A stretch of DNA of 64,000 bases from Hyphomicrobiaceae bacterium (GCA_022842785.1 JALHOW010000001.1:496001-560000); one strand, 5' to 3'; counted from the stretch's first letter, positions 16,486 to 26,359 are shown. The notes: generated by a model not told the origin, from the letters alone. Program-made: numbers and translations.

Positions 16486-17049
16486 TCAGGCCGGTGCGCG
16501 CGAGAGATAGGCGCTGAGACGCACCTTCAGCTCGTCGGCGATCGTCTTGGCGACCCGCGTTTCAGCATCCTCGCGAGCGCGGACGTTCGAGTAGATCGAC
16601 TGATAGCGCTCGAAAGCGGCGCGGGCGTGCGAGCTACCTTGCAGAACGATGGACTTCTGCTTGAGGTGAATGAGCTGATAGGCAACTTCGACGTTGTAGA
16701 CCTGACTGTAGGCCTCGCCCTTGTTGGTCACGAGCGTCGAGTTGATGCCCTCGCGGAGTACGATCTCCAGGCGATAGGCGGGCTTGGCTGCTTCGCCGCC
16801 GCCGGTATTGTTGAAGATCAGCTCATTGCGGATGCGCTGGCCGACCCGGCTCGGGATCGGCGCAATATCGACCTTGGCAAGCACATCCTGGAGGTGCTCA
16901 CCGCTGGCCGTCGGACCATAGAGCGGCTGGAAGTCGCCCGGACCGCAGGCGGCCAGGATTGGAGCGGCGGCAAACGTCACCGCGAGCCCGCGCAGAAGTG
17001 CGCGTCTCGATGGAGCGTTTTGCGGCTTCTTCCCCCTAGGCGACGACAT
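16486..17049 (-). CDS. lptE: LPS-assembly lipoprotein LptE
   Basis: A 187-residue lipoprotein that acts with LptD to insert lipopolysaccharide into the outer membrane. The N-terminus carries twin arginines, a hydrophobic stretch ([20 protein letters not shown]) and a lipobox LAAC followed by [10 protein letters not shown], the LptE signature. Its ATG lies within the end of leuS, overlapping by 14 bases, so translation is coupled. holA follows after 114 bases. Confidence 0.92.
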   Translation of the reverse strand: MSSPRGKKPQNAPSRRALLRGLAVTFAAAPILAACGPGDFQPLYGPTASGEHLQDVLAKVDIAPIPSRVGQRIRNELIFNNTGGGEAAKPAYRLEIVLREGINSTLVTNKGEAYSQVYNVEVAYQLIHLKQKSIVLQGSSHARAAFERYQSIYSNVRAREDAETRVAKTIADELKVRLSAYLSRAPA

Positions 17050-19666
17050 TCACGATCCTCTGTGGGACCACAATCACCTTCTTCACAGGCCGTCCCTCGA
17101 TAGCCCGTATGACAGCCTCAAGCTTGAGTGCTGCCGCCTCGATTTCTTCCTTCGCGGCCGATCGGGCCACGGTCAGTTCATCACGGCGTTTGCCGTTCAC
17201 CTGTACGGCAATGGTTACATGATCGTCAACGAGCAAGGACCCTTCCGGCTGAGGCCACGGCTGTTCCGCCAGAAGGGTGTTGTAACCGAGCCGCGCCCAG
17301 CATTCTTCAGACAAATGCGGCATCATCGGGCCGATCATCTGAACAAGGTGCTCCAGCGCCTCGCGAAGTGCCCAGTCGATACCGGCTTCGGACTTGCCGG
17401 CGGCAGCTGAGAGCTCATTTGACAGTTCGTAGAGTTGCGCAACGGCCACATTGAAACGCAGGTTCTCGATGTTGCGGCCGACGGCATCCAGCGTCTTGTG
17501 AGTCGCGCGCCGGAGCGTCAGCGCTGCGGGACCGAAATCAGCGGGGCGCGGGGCACCCTTGGGCGCGGCCTTCGACTCGATGTCGCCCATGAGGCGCCAG
17601 ATGCGCTGGATGAACCGCCCGGCGCCCGCGACGCCGGCCTCTGTCCAGATGACGTCGCGCTCGGGCGGGCTGTCGGAGAGCATGAACCAGCGCGCGCAGT
17701 CGGCGCCCCAGTGCTGGATGATGTCATCGGGGTCGACGAGGTTCTTCCTCGACTTCGACATCTTCTCGATGGAGCCGATCACCGCCGGCTTGCCGGTTGC
17801 GATCTCGGTCGCGCGGCGCGCTTCGCCCTCACCGTCGAACTGTACTTCGGTCGGCAGCAGCCATTGGCCGTCGGCGGACCGGTAGGTCTCGTGCACGACC
17901 ATGCCCTGCGTGAAGAGGGCTGCGAACGGCTCCTTGAGCTTGGGATCGAGGTTGCCGGTAACGCCCATGGCGCGCGTGAAGAAGCGCGAATACAGCAGAT
18001 GCAGAATCGCGTGCTCGATGCCGCCGATATATTGGTCGACGGGGAGCCAGTAGTCGGCCGCGGCCTGGTCGACGGGTGTCTCGGCATCGGGTGCCGTGAA
18101 GCGCACGAAGTACCACGAGCTGTCGACGAACGTATCCATGGTGTCCGTCTCGCGGACGGCCTTGGACCCGCACTTCGGACAATCGACATGGCGCCACGTC
18201 GGGTGGCGGTCGAGCGGATTGCCGGGCTCGCTGAACGACGCATCCTCCGGGAGCTTCACCGGGAGCTGGTCGAAGGGTACGGGTACCTCGCCGCAGCTTT
18301 GGCAGTGAATGATCGGGATCGGGCAGCCCCAGTAGCGCTGGCGCGAGATACCCCAGTCGCGCAGGCGATAGTTGATCTTGCGCTTGGCGATCGGTCGGCC
18401 GGCCAGCGCGGACTTCTCCAGGCGATCCGCAATGGCGTTGAAGGCTGCTTTGACGTCGAGCCCGTCGAGGAACTGCGAATTGATCATCACGCCGTCATCG
18501 ACATAGGCCGTGCCGGCCTCGATCTCGGCGATTGCGCGGGCGCGCGCCTTGGCGTCCGGCGGTGCGACGACGGGGACGACCGGCAGGCCATAGGCGCGGG
18601 CGAACTCGATATCGCGCTGGTCGTGCGCCGGGCAACCGAAGATGGCGCCCGTGCCGTAGTCCATGAGAATGAAGTTCGCGACGTAGACGGGCAGCTTCCA
18701 GTTCGGATCGAGCGGGTGTGTCGCGACGATCCCGGTGTCGATGCCCTTCTTCTCCGCGCTCTCGATGGTGGCGACGGACGTGCCCATGCGCCGGCATTCT
18801 TCGCTGAAGGCGGCAACAGCGGGGTTCGTCTCGGCAGCGGCCAGCGCCAGCGGATGATCGGGCGCAATGGCGAGGAAGGACGCGCCGAAGAGCGTGTCGG
18901 GCCGCGTCGTGAAGACTTCCAGCTCGGTCTTTCCGGCTGGCGCCGTACCTGCTTCCAGCGCCCAGCGGATGAGCAGGCCCTCGGAGCGGCCGATCCAGTT
19001 TTCCTGCATGAGCCGGACTTTCTCCGGCCACTTGTCGAGCGTCTTCAGCGCATCGATCAGATCATCGGCGAACTCGGTGATCTTGAACGCCCACTGCTGC
19101 CGCTCGCGCTGCTCGACGAGTGCGCCCGAGCGCCAGCCGCGACCGTCGATGACCTGCTCGTTGGCCAGCACGGTCTGGTCCACGGGGTCCCAATTCACCT
19201 TGCTCGAGCGCCGGTAGGCGAGGCCCTTCCCGTACATATCGAGGAACAGGCGCTGCTGATGGCGGTAGTAGCTCGGATTGCAGGTCGCGAACTCTCTGGC
19301 CCAGTCGAGCGCCAAGCCCATGGACTTGAGCTGGGCCTTCATGGCGTCGATGTTGGCGTAGGTCCACTTGGCTGGGTGAGTCTGCCGCTCCATGGCCGCG
19401 TTCTCGGCCGGCATGCCGAAGGCGTCCCAGCCCATGGGATGGAGCACGTTGAACCCCCGCGCGCGCTTATAGCGGGCGAGCACGTCGCCCATGGTATAGT
19501 TGCGCACATGCCCCATATGGATGCGCCCAGACGGGTACGGGAACATCTCGAGCACATAGCACTTAGGCTTGGCCGGGTCCGTGGCCGTAAGGAAGGACTT
19601 GCGCTGCTCCCAGACACTTTGCCAGTGCTGCTCGCGATCGGGCGCGTTATAGCGTTCGGCGGCCAT
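17036..19666 (-). CDS. leuS: Leucyl-tRNA synthetase
   Basis: An 876-residue class I synthetase that charges tRNA-Leu. The HIGH motif is [11 protein letters not shown] near residue 46, the KMSKS loop reads KMSKSRKN, and the zinc-binding (CQSCG, CPKCG) and editing domains are present ([24 protein letters not shown]). The C-terminal anticodon-binding and leucine-specific domains end in [15 protein letters not shown]. Length is normal. It leads leuS-lptE-holA and is divergent from yggS. The 785-residue opposite-strand ORF is a shadow. Confidence 0.98.
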   Translation of the reverse strand: MAAERYNAPDREQHWQSVWEQRKSFLTATDPAKPKCYVLEMFPYPSGRIHMGHVRNYTMGDVLARYKRARGFNVLHPMGWDAFGMPAENAAMERQTHPAKWTYANIDAMKAQLKSMGLALDWAREFATCNPSYYRHQQRLFLDMYGKGLAYRRSSKVNWDPVDQTVLANEQVIDGRGWRSGALVEQRERQQWAFKITEFADDLIDALKTLDKWPEKVRLMQENWIGRSEGLLIRWALEAGTAPAGKTELEVFTTRPDTLFGASFLAIAPDHPLALAAAETNPAVAAFSEECRRMGTSVATIESAEKKGIDTGIVATHPLDPNWKLPVYVANFILMDYGTGAIFGCPAHDQRDIEFARAYGLPVVPVVAPPDAKARARAIAEIEAGTAYVDDGVMINSQFLDGLDVKAAFNAIADRLEKSALAGRPIAKRKINYRLRDWGISRQRYWGCPIPIIHCQSCGEVPVPFDQLPVKLPEDASFSEPGNPLDRHPTWRHVDCPKCGSKAVRETDTMDTFVDSSWYFVRFTAPDAETPVDQAAADYWLPVDQYIGGIEHAILHLLYSRFFTRAMGVTGNLDPKLKEPFAALFTQGMVVHETYRSADGQWLLPTEVQFDGEGEARRATEIATGKPAVIGSIEKMSKSRKNLVDPDDIIQHWGADCARWFMLSDSPPERDVIWTEAGVAGAGRFIQRIWRLMGDIESKAAPKGAPRPADFGPAALTLRRATHKTLDAVGRNIENLRFNVAVAQLYELSNELSAAAGKSEAGIDWALREALEHLVQMIGPMMPHLSEECWARLGYNTLLAEQPWPQPEGSLLVDDHVTIAVQVNGKRRDELTVARSAAKEEIEAAALKLEAVIRAIEGRPVKKVIVVPQRIVNVVA

Positions 19667-19788
19667 GGGGCGACCTCGGTACGTGTTGCGTGCTGTGGGC
19701 GATTAAGCTCGGGGCGTAATGAGCCCAAAGGACAGTTCGGGTCAAGGGACTGGACGGTCAAGCGATTGGGCAGGTCAAGGCGGAGACA

Positions 19789-20487
19789 ATGACGGAGACG
19801 GCAGAATCACGGCTCGAGGCGGTCCGGGCTCGGATCGAGAAGACCGCGCGGGAGGTGGGGCGCGATCCAGCCTCCGTGCGACTGATCGTGGTCTCCAAGA
19901 CCTTCGGCGAGGCTGACATCAAACCCGTGATCGCCGCCGGGCAGCGGCTCTTCGGCGAGAATCGCGTTCAGGAAGCCCAGGGCAAGTGGCCCGCGCTCAA
20001 GAATGCGCCTCCGGATCTGGAGCTGCACCTGATCGGTCCCCTGCAGACCAACAAGGTCCGCGATGCCGTGGCGCTCTTCGACGTGCTCCACACGCTCGAC
20101 CGGCCCAAGCTCGCTCATGCGCTCAAGGCTGAGATGGCGGCACGCGGCAAAACGCTGCGCCTCCTCGTGCAGGTCAACACGGGCGAGGAAGAGCAGAAGG
20201 CGGGTGTGATCCCGGCCGATCTTCCAGCTTTCCTGACGCTCGTGCAGGACGAGCTGAAAATGGAGGTCGAGGGCCTGATGTGCATTCCGCCCGTGGATGA
20301 AGAGCCGGCGGTGCACTTCGCCTTCCTCTCCAAGCTCGCGCGTGAGCACGGGTTGCCTGAGCTCAGCATGGGCATGAGTGGCGACTTCGAGGCGGCGGTG
20401 GAACTCGGCGCAACTTACGTGCGTGTCGGGAGTGCGATCTTTGGCAGTCGCCCACCATTGACTGAAAAGCCCCAAGATCCCGGTTGA
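19789..20487 (+). CDS. yggS: YggS-family pyridoxal phosphate homeostasis protein
   Basis: A 232-residue PLP-binding TIM-barrel protein (YggS/PROSC/YBL036C) that buffers free pyridoxal phosphate. The PLP-lysine segment LIVVSKTFGEADI, FGENRVQEAQGKW, HLIGPLQTNK, VQVNTGEEEQKAG, LSMGMSGDFEAAVELGATYVRVGSAIFG are family landmarks. It is divergent from leuS with about 120 bases between. The downstream carboxynorspermidine synthase gene is 105 bases away on the same strand. Confidence 0.93.
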   Translation: MTETAESRLEAVRARIEKTAREVGRDPASVRLIVVSKTFGEADIKPVIAAGQRLFGENRVQEAQGKWPALKNAPPDLELHLIGPLQTNKVRDAVALFDVLHTLDRPKLAHALKAEMAARGKTLRLLVQVNTGEEEQKAGVIPADLPAFLTLVQDELKMEVEGLMCIPPVDEEPAVHFAFLSKLAREHGLPELSMGMSGDFEAAVELGATYVRVGSAIFGSRPPLTEKPQDPG

Positions 20488-20592
20488 ATAACACAGTCAA
20501 CTGCAATATCGACCGCGCTCATGGGAAGGGGAGGGGAACATCTCGCTTTCCCGACATCGCGCGACATCCCCCAGCATTCGAGGAGACGCCCC

Positions 20593-21807
20593 GTGGATAC
20601 CGTTCTGATCATTGGTGCCGGCGCTGCTGGTTCCGTCGTCGCGCAGAAGTGCGCGATGAACCGCGACGTGTTCAAGACGATCCACCTCGCGTCGCGCCGC
20701 ATCGAGAGCTGCAAGGCTGTCGCCAAGCGCTGCAAGACACCCATCGAAGTGCATCAAGTCGATGCCGACGACGTCAAGGCGACGGTCAAGCTGCTCAAGA
20801 AGATCAAGCCGCACCTCGTCATCAACATGGCGCTGCCGTACCAGGACCTGCCGATCATGGACGCATGCCTGGAGACGGGCGTGCACTACATGGACACGGC
20901 CAACTACGAGCCGCGCGACGAGGCCAAGTTCACCTACAAGTGGCAGTGGCCGTACCATTCCAAGTACAAGGCCGCCGGCATCATGGCCGTGCTCGGCTGC
21001 GGTTTTGATCCCGGCCAGTCGAACATCTACTGCGCCTATGCGCAGGAATTCCTGTTCGACGAGATCAACCAGATCGACATCGTCGACTGCAACGACGGCA
21101 GCCACGGCAAGGCGTTTGCGACCAACTTCAATCCGGAGATCAATCTCCGCGAGGTGACGCAGCGCGGCAAGTATTGGAAGAACGGCAAGTGGATCGACAT
21201 CGATCCGCTGTCGATCTCGACCATGATCGATTACCCTGAAGTGGGTGAGCGCAAGAGCTACCTGATCTATCACGAGGAGGAAGAGAGCCTCGTGAAGCAC
21301 ATCAAGGGGCTCGAGCAGATCCGTTTCTGGATGACGTTCTCGGACAACTATATCAAGCACCTCGAGGTGCTGCAGAACGTCGGCATGACGCGTATCGACC
21401 CCGTCATGTACAAGGGCAATCCTGTCATTCCCATGGAGTTCCTGAAGGAGCTTCTGCCGCCGCCGTCCTCGCTCGGCGAGAACTACACGGGCAAGACGTC
21501 GATCGGCGTGATCTTTGTCGGCAAGAAGAACGGCAAGGACAAGCGGGCGATGATCTACAACGTGTGCGACCACGCCAAGTCGTACAAGGAGACGGGTGCA
21601 CAGGCCGTTTCCTACACCACCGGCGTGCCGCCCGTCGTCGGTGCCATGATGATGTTCCAGGGCCACTGGAAGGGGAAAGGCGTGTTCAACGTCGAGCAGC
21701 TTCCCTCGAAACCCTTCATGGACGAGATCGGCAAGCAGGGCCTGCCCTGGCACCTGATCGACGTGAAGAAGAGCGATCAGAAAGAGCTCTTCAAGGTCAA
21801 GACCTGA
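20593..21807 (+). CDS. Carboxynorspermidine synthase (saccharopine dehydrogenase family)
   Basis: A 404-residue oxidoreductase of the Lys1-like family that reductively condenses aspartate semialdehyde with a diamine to carboxy(nor)spermidine, in the alternative polyamine pathway. Evidence: the Rossmann start VDTVLIIGAGAAGSVVAQKC, NMALPYQDLPIMDACLETGVHYMDTANYEP, LGCGFDPGQSNIYCAYAQ and ETGAQAVSYTTGVPPVVGAMM. The start is GTG 20593, preceded by GAGGAG; the longer track start is unsupported. The partner carboxynorspermidine decarboxylase (NspC) is not adjacent and not in the window. Confidence 0.9.
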   Translation: MDTVLIIGAGAAGSVVAQKCAMNRDVFKTIHLASRRIESCKAVAKRCKTPIEVHQVDADDVKATVKLLKKIKPHLVINMALPYQDLPIMDACLETGVHYMDTANYEPRDEAKFTYKWQWPYHSKYKAAGIMAVLGCGFDPGQSNIYCAYAQEFLFDEINQIDIVDCNDGSHGKAFATNFNPEINLREVTQRGKYWKNGKWIDIDPLSISTMIDYPEVGERKSYLIYHEEEESLVKHIKGLEQIRFWMTFSDNYIKHLEVLQNVGMTRIDPVMYKGNPVIPMEFLKELLPPPSSLGENYTGKTSIGVIFVGKKNGKDKRAMIYNVCDHAKSYKETGAQAVSYTTGVPPVVGAMMMFQGHWKGKGVFNVEQLPSKPFMDEIGKQGLPWHLIDVKKSDQKELFKVKT

Positions 21808-21846
21808 ACTAGAGATAGAGGGTGCCGCGGGAGACCGAGGCGCCCT

Positions 21847-22272
21847 TCAGCTTTTCGCCTCGAACACTTTGAAAATCCCGCTCGCCGTGACGAGCAGCTT
21901 GCCATCTGCGATCGCCTCGCCGTCGACGAAGGCGAGCGTGCGCGTCATCCGGCGCATGATCGCCCGGCCCTCGATCCACGGTCCCGGTCGCGTGCTGGCG
22001 AGAAAGCGACAGTCGAAGCCGATCGTCGCGGTGGGAGACTTGGCTGAGGCCGCGGCGAAGTGGCCCATGATGGTGTCGAGGAAGCCGATAACGGCGCCGC
22101 CATGCAGAACGTTGTTCGGGTTCTGGTGCCGCACGTCGCTCTGAAAGCCGTATTCGTATCCGCCATCCGGAAGACGGCGCAGATAGTACGGCCCGTTCGT
22201 GGCCAGGAAGCCCTCATTGGGCAGCATCAGCTTGAAGCCAGGTGGAACGCCGGGCGGCAAAGTTTCTGACAT
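21847..22272 (-). CDS. PaaI-type hotdog-fold thioesterase
   Basis: A 141-residue protein of the PaaI/acyl-CoA thioesterase family, which hydrolyses short or aromatic acyl-CoA. The hotdog helix carries NPNNVLHGGAVIGFLDTIMG with the HGG motif, and the downstream strands contain TIGFDCRFLASTRPG. It converges on the carboxynorspermidine synthase gene. Substrate is not determined by sequence. Confidence 0.8.
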   Translation of the reverse strand: MSETLPPGVPPGFKLMLPNEGFLATNGPYYLRRLPDGGYEYGFQSDVRHQNPNNVLHGGAVIGFLDTIMGHFAAASAKSPTATIGFDCRFLASTRPGPWIEGRAIMRRMTRTLAFVDGEAIADGKLLVTASGIFKVFEAKS

Positions 22273-22518
22273 GCGTGCTGTTTCTCGATCACGAACAGTT
22301 CAAACATCGCGAGATGATTCGCACCATGTCGGCGATACGGAGGGCTGTCCACCGCCTTAGCGCGTCATTTGCGAGCGTTTCCGGCGATGGATGTCCACAG
22401 CGGCGAGCGTCACATCATCACAATCCAGAGCTTTTCCCTCGTCGTGCAGTGCAGCGTCCCGTTGTCGTGACGAACGAGCACTCCTAACTTCCGGAGCACA
22501 GGGGAGAGGAGCACGCAC

Positions 22519-22947
22519 ATGACGAACATCTTCGGGAAACGAGCCTTCGACAAAGGTATCGGGTCCGCCTTGACGATCGCGGGCACGCTCGGCCTGTTTG
22601 CTGTCGGCGCAAGTCCGGCGTCGGCGCAATCTATCGCCGGCTCGTGGGCCGGCGCTGGTACGATCATCTATCCTTCAGGTGAGAGAGAGCGCGCCCGCTG
22701 CCGCGCCACATTCCGCAACTCCGGCGGTGGTGGCGTCTCCATGCACGCCGTTTGCGCAACGGCGTCGGTCCGCGTCACGCAGAACGCGGCGCTCTCGCAA
22801 CTCACGAGCAGCACCTACTCGGGTGAGTTCACCAACACCGAGTATGGCATCCAAGGCGCGATCCGCATCAAGTTGCACAGCAGCAGCAAGATGAGCGCGT
22901 CACTCACCGGCGGCGGCGCCAGCGCGCAGTTCAGCCTTAATCGTTAA
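22519..22947 (+). CDS. Secreted hypothetical protein
   Basis: A 142-residue protein with a signal peptide (GIGSALTIAGTLGLFAVGASPASAQS; cleavage after ASA) and a mature domain of about 105 residues rich in Ser, Gly and Thr with alternating beta-like character (SIAGSWAGAGTIIYPSGERERARCRATF). Two cysteines may form a disulfide. The ATG follows GGGGAGAGGAG. I do not recognise the family. It lies upstream of rcdA with 87 bases between (156 to the start I chose). Confidence 0.65.
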   Translation: MTNIFGKRAFDKGIGSALTIAGTLGLFAVGASPASAQSIAGSWAGAGTIIYPSGERERARCRATFRNSGGGGVSMHAVCATASVRVTQNAALSQLTSSTYSGEFTNTEYGIQGAIRIKLHSSSKMSASLTGGGASAQFSLNR

Positions 22948-23103
22948 GCGCTTATCCACAGGTGCCGCGATGTGCCGCGCATGGGACACACAATAGCGCC
23001 AATTAACGGAGAGCTTTGTTAACCAGCAGCTGCGATGTTCACAGCGAACAAGGTTGCTGATAGGTTGAGAGCCGTGTCGAGTTCTGTCGTGTTGGTGGGT
23101 CCC

Positions 23104-23646
23104 ATGGTGCGTAGCGTTGCTTCGAATGTAGGCGACGGTGAAACAGTCTCGTTCGCCGAGCATTTCACCGCTTCCGAGCAGTTCGATCAGATTTTCAAGG
23201 ACGGTATGGCGCTCGTCGAGCGCACGGCCGCTTATCTCGATGGTGCCGGCCGGCAAGAAGCCAAGGCGCTCACAGCTTCACTCAACGTCGTTTATGCAAC
23301 CGAGAGCATGCGTCTGACGACGCGGCTCCTGGAGCTGGCGTCGTGGCTGCTCATGCGCCGCGCGCTCAAGCTTGGCGAGATCACGCCCGAGGAAGCGCAC
23401 GTCAAGCGTCGCCGCATCCGTCTCGGTGTGGCCCGTCCGCAGCATGTGAAGGACTACGGCGGCCTTCCGCGCGCCATCCGCGCGCTGATCGAGGAGAGCT
23501 TCGCGCTCCAGGATCGCGTCGTGAGGATCGATCGGGCTCTCGAAGCCTCGCGCGCCTCACGTTTCGAGACACAGGAAAATCCCGTGAGCCGCCAGATCGC
23601 CAGCATCGAGGCGGCCTTCGGCACCGGTTCGGCGCGCCCGCACTGA
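23104..23646 (+). CDS. RcdA/DUF1465-family cell-cycle adaptor
   Basis: The conserved part (SFAEHFTASEQFDQIF, RTAAYLDGAGRQEAKAL, YATESMRLTTRLLELASWLLMRRAL) matches DUF1465, the family of Caulobacter RcdA, an adaptor that helps deliver CtrA and other substrates to ClpXP. The frame is open from ATG 23035 (203 residues); ATG 23104 (180 residues) gives a length closer to known members, so I chose it, but neither has a convincing Shine-Dalgarno sequence. A strong terminator follows. Its presence and the CtrA box at 42.69 kb are consistent with a CtrA-controlled cell cycle. Confidence 0.82.
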   Translation: MVRSVASNVGDGETVSFAEHFTASEQFDQIFKDGMALVERTAAYLDGAGRQEAKALTASLNVVYATESMRLTTRLLELASWLLMRRALKLGEITPEEAHVKRRRIRLGVARPQHVKDYGGLPRAIRALIEESFALQDRVVRIDRALEASRASRFETQENPVSRQIASIEAAFGTGSARPH

Positions 23647-23687
23647 TTGGCGTCTTGCCGACGCAGCGGTTTCGCGTTCAGTTATCA

Positions 23688-23722
23688 GCCGGCGACGTGC
23701 GGGGCACGTCGCCGGCATTTTT
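23688..23722 (+). terminator. Rho-independent terminator after rcdA
   Basis: GCCGGCGACGTGC-GGG-GCACGTCGCCGGC is a perfect 13-bp stem followed by ATTTTTGTG. It ends 30 bases before the GTG start of the next gene, so that gene must use a promoter within or after the hairpin, or depends on read-through. Confidence 0.9.
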
Positions 23723-23751
23723 GTGTTCATCAACGCGTGAGGACTTATGCC

Positions 23752-24702
23752 GTGACCGCGATCCGCTATCTTTCGACGGCCGATGTCACGTCGCTCATCG
23801 AGTCCGCCGCAGTTCTTGCCACGTTGGCCGAGGGCTTCAAGGCACTCAGCGCGGGTGACGTTCAGGCGCCACCGCGGCCGAAAGTCGATGTGCCGCATAA
23901 AGGATTTGGGCTCGCCATGCTGGCCTGGATGCCCGGCCGGCATATCGCGGTCAAGACCGTGAACGTCTTCGAAGGCAACCACGCTCATCACCTGCCGAGC
24001 CACATGGGCCTCATCAGCCTGTTTGATCGTGAGACCGGCGCGCCGCTCGCCGTCATGGACGCGACGGTCATAACCGGGATCCGCACTGCGGGCGGCGCCG
24101 TCCTCTCGATCGATCCACTCGCGCGTCAGGATGCCAAGGTGGCAACCGTCATCGGTGGCGGCGTCCAGGCAAGGGAGCACGTGCGCCTGCTCGCGACGCT
24201 GCTCAACATCACGGAAATCCGCGTTTACGCGCGCCAGCAAGATGTGGCGAAGTCCATTGCCGAGCTGAGCCCGCTAGCAAGGACGACTGATGATCTCGAA
24301 GCCTCGGTGCGCGAGTCCGATATCGTGTGCCTCACCACATCCTCAGCCACGCCGGTCATTGAGGACGGGTGGATCAAGCCCGGCACGCACGTCACATCCG
24401 TCGGCTTCGCCCCGCCCGGAAGCGAAGTGCCGGCCGCACTGATCGACCGTGCTCGTATTGCCGTCGAGACGCGCAATGCGTTCAGCCCGGCGCCGGTCGG
24501 CTGCGCCGAGCTTGCCGGGCGGGATCCTTCGCACGCCGTCGAACTCGGTGAAGTGCTCGCGGGCAAGAAGCCTGGACGTACAAGCGACGCTGAAGTGACG
24601 CTCTACAAATCCATGGGCAATGCCATGGAGGACATGGTCGTCGCCAATCTCGTTTACGAGACGGCGCTGTCGCTCGGCGTCGGTGTCGAGCTGGAGCGAT
24701 AG
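23752..24702 (+). CDS. Ornithine cyclodeaminase / mu-crystallin family protein
   Basis: A 316-residue NAD(P)-dependent protein of the OCD/mu-crystallin family; members include ornithine cyclodeaminase, ketimine reductase and alanine dehydrogenase. Landmarks: the N-terminal STADVTSLIE, FAVKTVN-type segment HIAVKTVNVF, TGIRTAGGAV, the dinucleotide-binding VIGGGVQAREHVRLL and SVGFAPPGSEVP, and the C-terminal LYKSMGNAMEDM. I chose GTG 23752, preceded by GAGGA, over the track start. The exact reaction cannot be told from sequence. Directly after the stop comes a three-hairpin repeat. Confidence 0.85.
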   Translation: MTAIRYLSTADVTSLIESAAVLATLAEGFKALSAGDVQAPPRPKVDVPHKGFGLAMLAWMPGRHIAVKTVNVFEGNHAHHLPSHMGLISLFDRETGAPLAVMDATVITGIRTAGGAVLSIDPLARQDAKVATVIGGGVQAREHVRLLATLLNITEIRVYARQQDVAKSIAELSPLARTTDDLEASVRESDIVCLTTSSATPVIEDGWIKPGTHVTSVGFAPPGSEVPAALIDRARIAVETRNAFSPAPVGCAELAGRDPSHAVELGEVLAGKKPGRTSDAEVTLYKSMGNAMEDMVVANLVYETALSLGVGVELER

Positions 24703-24786
24703 CCTCGCGACTTCGTCGCGACGGGGCTTTTGCCCCTGGCCCCAACCGGGGAGACCCCGGACCCCCTTCTTTTTATGACTTGGCGC
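24703..24786 (+). repeat. Three-hairpin repeat, copy A1
   Basis: Immediately after the stop codon: stem 1 TCGCGAC-TTC-GTCGCGA (24705-24721), stem 2 GGGGC-TTTT-GCCCC (24723-24736), stem 3 CCGGGG-AGA-CCCCGG (24746-24760), then the tail ACCCCCTTCTTTTTATGACTTGG. The same order of stems and tail occurs at 24855-24942 (inverted) and 52893-52983. Stem sequences differ among copies but remain paired. Confidence 0.8.
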
Positions 24787-24808
24787 GCCGCGAGCGCACT
24801 ACTTCCCC

Positions 24809-24838
24809 CTCTCCCCGTAAGCACGGGGAGAGGGGACA
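24809..24838. repeat. CCCCTCTCCCCGT...ACGGGGAGAGGGG hairpin
   Basis: CCCCTCTCCCCGT-AAGC-ACGGGGAGAGGGG is a perfect 13-bp stem lying between copies A1 and A2 of the three-hairpin repeat. Closely similar hairpins follow copy B at 53001-53029 and 53089-53116. Palindromes of this CCCTCTCCCCG type are widespread between genes in Hyphomicrobiales genomes as I recall them. Confidence 0.75.
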
Positions 24839-24854
24839 GCTGCGCACTTGCCGC

Positions 24855-24942
24855 GAACTCCAAGTTCATAAATGACGTGGGTTCGGGGGTGTCCCCCGAT
24901 TGGGGTGTGGGGCCAAGGCCCCACTCGTGGCGAAGCCGCGAG
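24855..24942 (-). repeat. Three-hairpin repeat, copy A2 (inverted)
   Basis: Read on the minus strand: stem 1 CTCGCGGC-TTC-GCCACGAG (one mismatch), stem 2 TGGGGCC-TT-GGCCCCA, stem 3 TCGGGGG-ACA-CCCCCGA, then the tail ACCCACGTCATTTATGAACTTGG. It faces copy A1, so the whole locus is a large imperfect palindrome in a gene-free gap of 328 bases. Confidence 0.8.
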
Positions 24943-24970
24943 AGCACAAAGTACGGACATCAGCGCAGAA

Positions 24971-25004
24971 CGAAAACAAAACGGACCCGGATTGCTCCGG
25001 GCCC
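24971..25004 (-). terminator. Rho-independent terminator of the class III transaminase gene
   Basis: On the minus strand GGGCCCGG-AGCAAT-CCGGGTCC (one G-T pair) is followed by GTTTTGTTTTCG, 27 bases after the stop of the transaminase gene. Confidence 0.8.
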
Positions 25005-25030
25005 GCTGCTATTGAAACGCGACCGCGTGC

Positions 25031-26359
25031 TTACGCAACAGCCTTGATAACGGCCCTGAGCTTGTCGGTGATCTCGCCGATCTGGCTTTCGGTGACGATC
25101 AGCGGCGGCGAGGGTGCAATCGTGTCACCCGAGACGCGTACGTACAGGTCGTGATCGGCGTACATGCGCTCGATGGCATCGTAGCCGCGCGCGGCGGGCT
25201 TGCCGGGGATCGGTTCGAGGTCAATGGCCGCGAGCAGGCCGACCGAGCGGATGTCGACGACATTCGGCAGCCCCTTCAGGCTGTGCATGGCGTCGGCAAA
25301 CACGGGCTCGAGCGCCTTGGCGCGCTCGAACAGGCCTTCATCACGGTAGAGCTTGAGCGTCGCGAGCGCGGCGGCGACGGCGAGCGGATGCCCTGAGTAC
25401 GTATAGCCGTGGAACAGCTCGGGAAGGTGCTCGGCGCCTGTCATGTGCGTCTCATACACACCCTTGCGCACGATCACGCCCGACATCGGCACGGCACCGT
25501 TGGTCACGCCCTTCGCGAACGTGATCATGTCCGGCACGACGCCGTAGCGATCGGAGGCGAAGTTGTGCCCGAGGCGGCCGAAGCCGGTAATGACCTCGTC
25601 GAGGATGAGCAGGATGCCGTGCTGCTCCGTGATCTGGCGCAGCTTCTCGAGATAGCCTTTGGGCGGCGGCAGACAGCCCGTCGAGCCGGCGACCGGCTCG
25701 ACGATGACCGCGGCAATCGTCGAAGCGTCATGCAGCCCGATCATGCGGTTCAGTTCGTCGAGCGTCTCCGTGCCCCACTCCGGCTCGCCCTTGGTGTAGG
25801 CCTGCTTCGCGCGGTTGTACGTCGTCGGAAGATGATCGACGCCGGCGAGCATGTTGCCGAACATCTTGCGGTTGGCGACCATGCCACCGACCGAGATGCC
25901 GCCGAAGCCGACGCCGTGATAGCCGCGTTCGCGGCCGATGAAACGGGTGCGGCTACCTTCGCCACGCGAGCGGTGATAGGCGAGCGCGACCTTGAGGGCG
26001 GTGTCGACGGCTTCGCTGCCCGAGTTGGCATAGAGCACGTAGTCGAGGTCGCCCGGAGCCATCAGCGTGAGCTGCGAGGAGAGCTGGAACTGCTGGGGAT
26101 GGCCGTACTGGAAGGGCGGCGCGTAGTCGAGGGTGCCGGCGGCGTCCTGGATGGCCTTCGTGATCGGCGCACGGCCATGGCCGGCGTTGACGCAGAAGAG
26201 ACCTGCGGAAGCATCGATGACCTTACGGCCGTCGGGCGTAATGAAGTGCATGTCCTTGGCGCCGGAGAAGAGGCGCGGCTTCTTCTTGAACGCCCGATTA
26301 GGCGTAAAGGGCATCCAATAGGGCTCGAGCTCATTGGGCTTCATGTCGAGCGGGGCCAT
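25031..26359 (-). CDS. Class III omega-amino acid--pyruvate-type aminotransferase
   Basis: A 442-residue PLP enzyme of aminotransferase class III. Landmarks: the N-terminal PYWMPFTPNRAFKKKPRLF typical of beta-alanine/omega-amino acid:pyruvate transaminases, YANSGSEAVDTALK, RERGYHGVGFGGISVGG, LLILDEVITGFGRLG (cofactor-ring Asp) and ITFAKGVTNGAVPMSGV with the PLP lysine. It would move an amino group from a terminal amine to pyruvate. ATG 26359 follows GGAGGACCCC. It is divergent from serB. Confidence 0.9.
   Translation of the reverse strand: MAPLDMKPNELEPYWMPFTPNRAFKKKPRLFSGAKDMHFITPDGRKVIDASAGLFCVNAGHGRAPITKAIQDAAGTLDYAPPFQYGHPQQFQLSSQLTLMAPGDLDYVLYANSGSEAVDTALKVALAYHRSRGEGSRTRFIGRERGYHGVGFGGISVGGMVANRKMFGNMLAGVDHLPTTYNRAKQAYTKGEPEWGTETLDELNRMIGLHDASTIAAVIVEPVAGSTGCLPPPKGYLEKLRQITEQHGILLILDEVITGFGRLGHNFASDRYGVVPDMITFAKGVTNGAVPMSGVIVRKGVYETHMTGAEHLPELFHGYTYSGHPLAVAAALATLKLYRDEGLFERAKALEPVFADAMHSLKGLPNVVDIRSVGLLAAIDLEPIPGKPAARGYDAIERMYADHDLYVRVSGDTIAPSPPLIVTESQIGEITDKLRAVIKAVA

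Noticed and set aside
17435-19792. 785-residue ORF on the plus strand opposite leuS
   Set aside because: It is a high-GC shadow of leuS, with no recognisable domain and composition (many H, D, R, A, G) typical of reverse-frame translation.
23003-23023. TTAAC...TTAAC pair upstream of rcdA as a CtrA site
   Set aside because: The two TTAA motifs are separated by 12 bases rather than 7.
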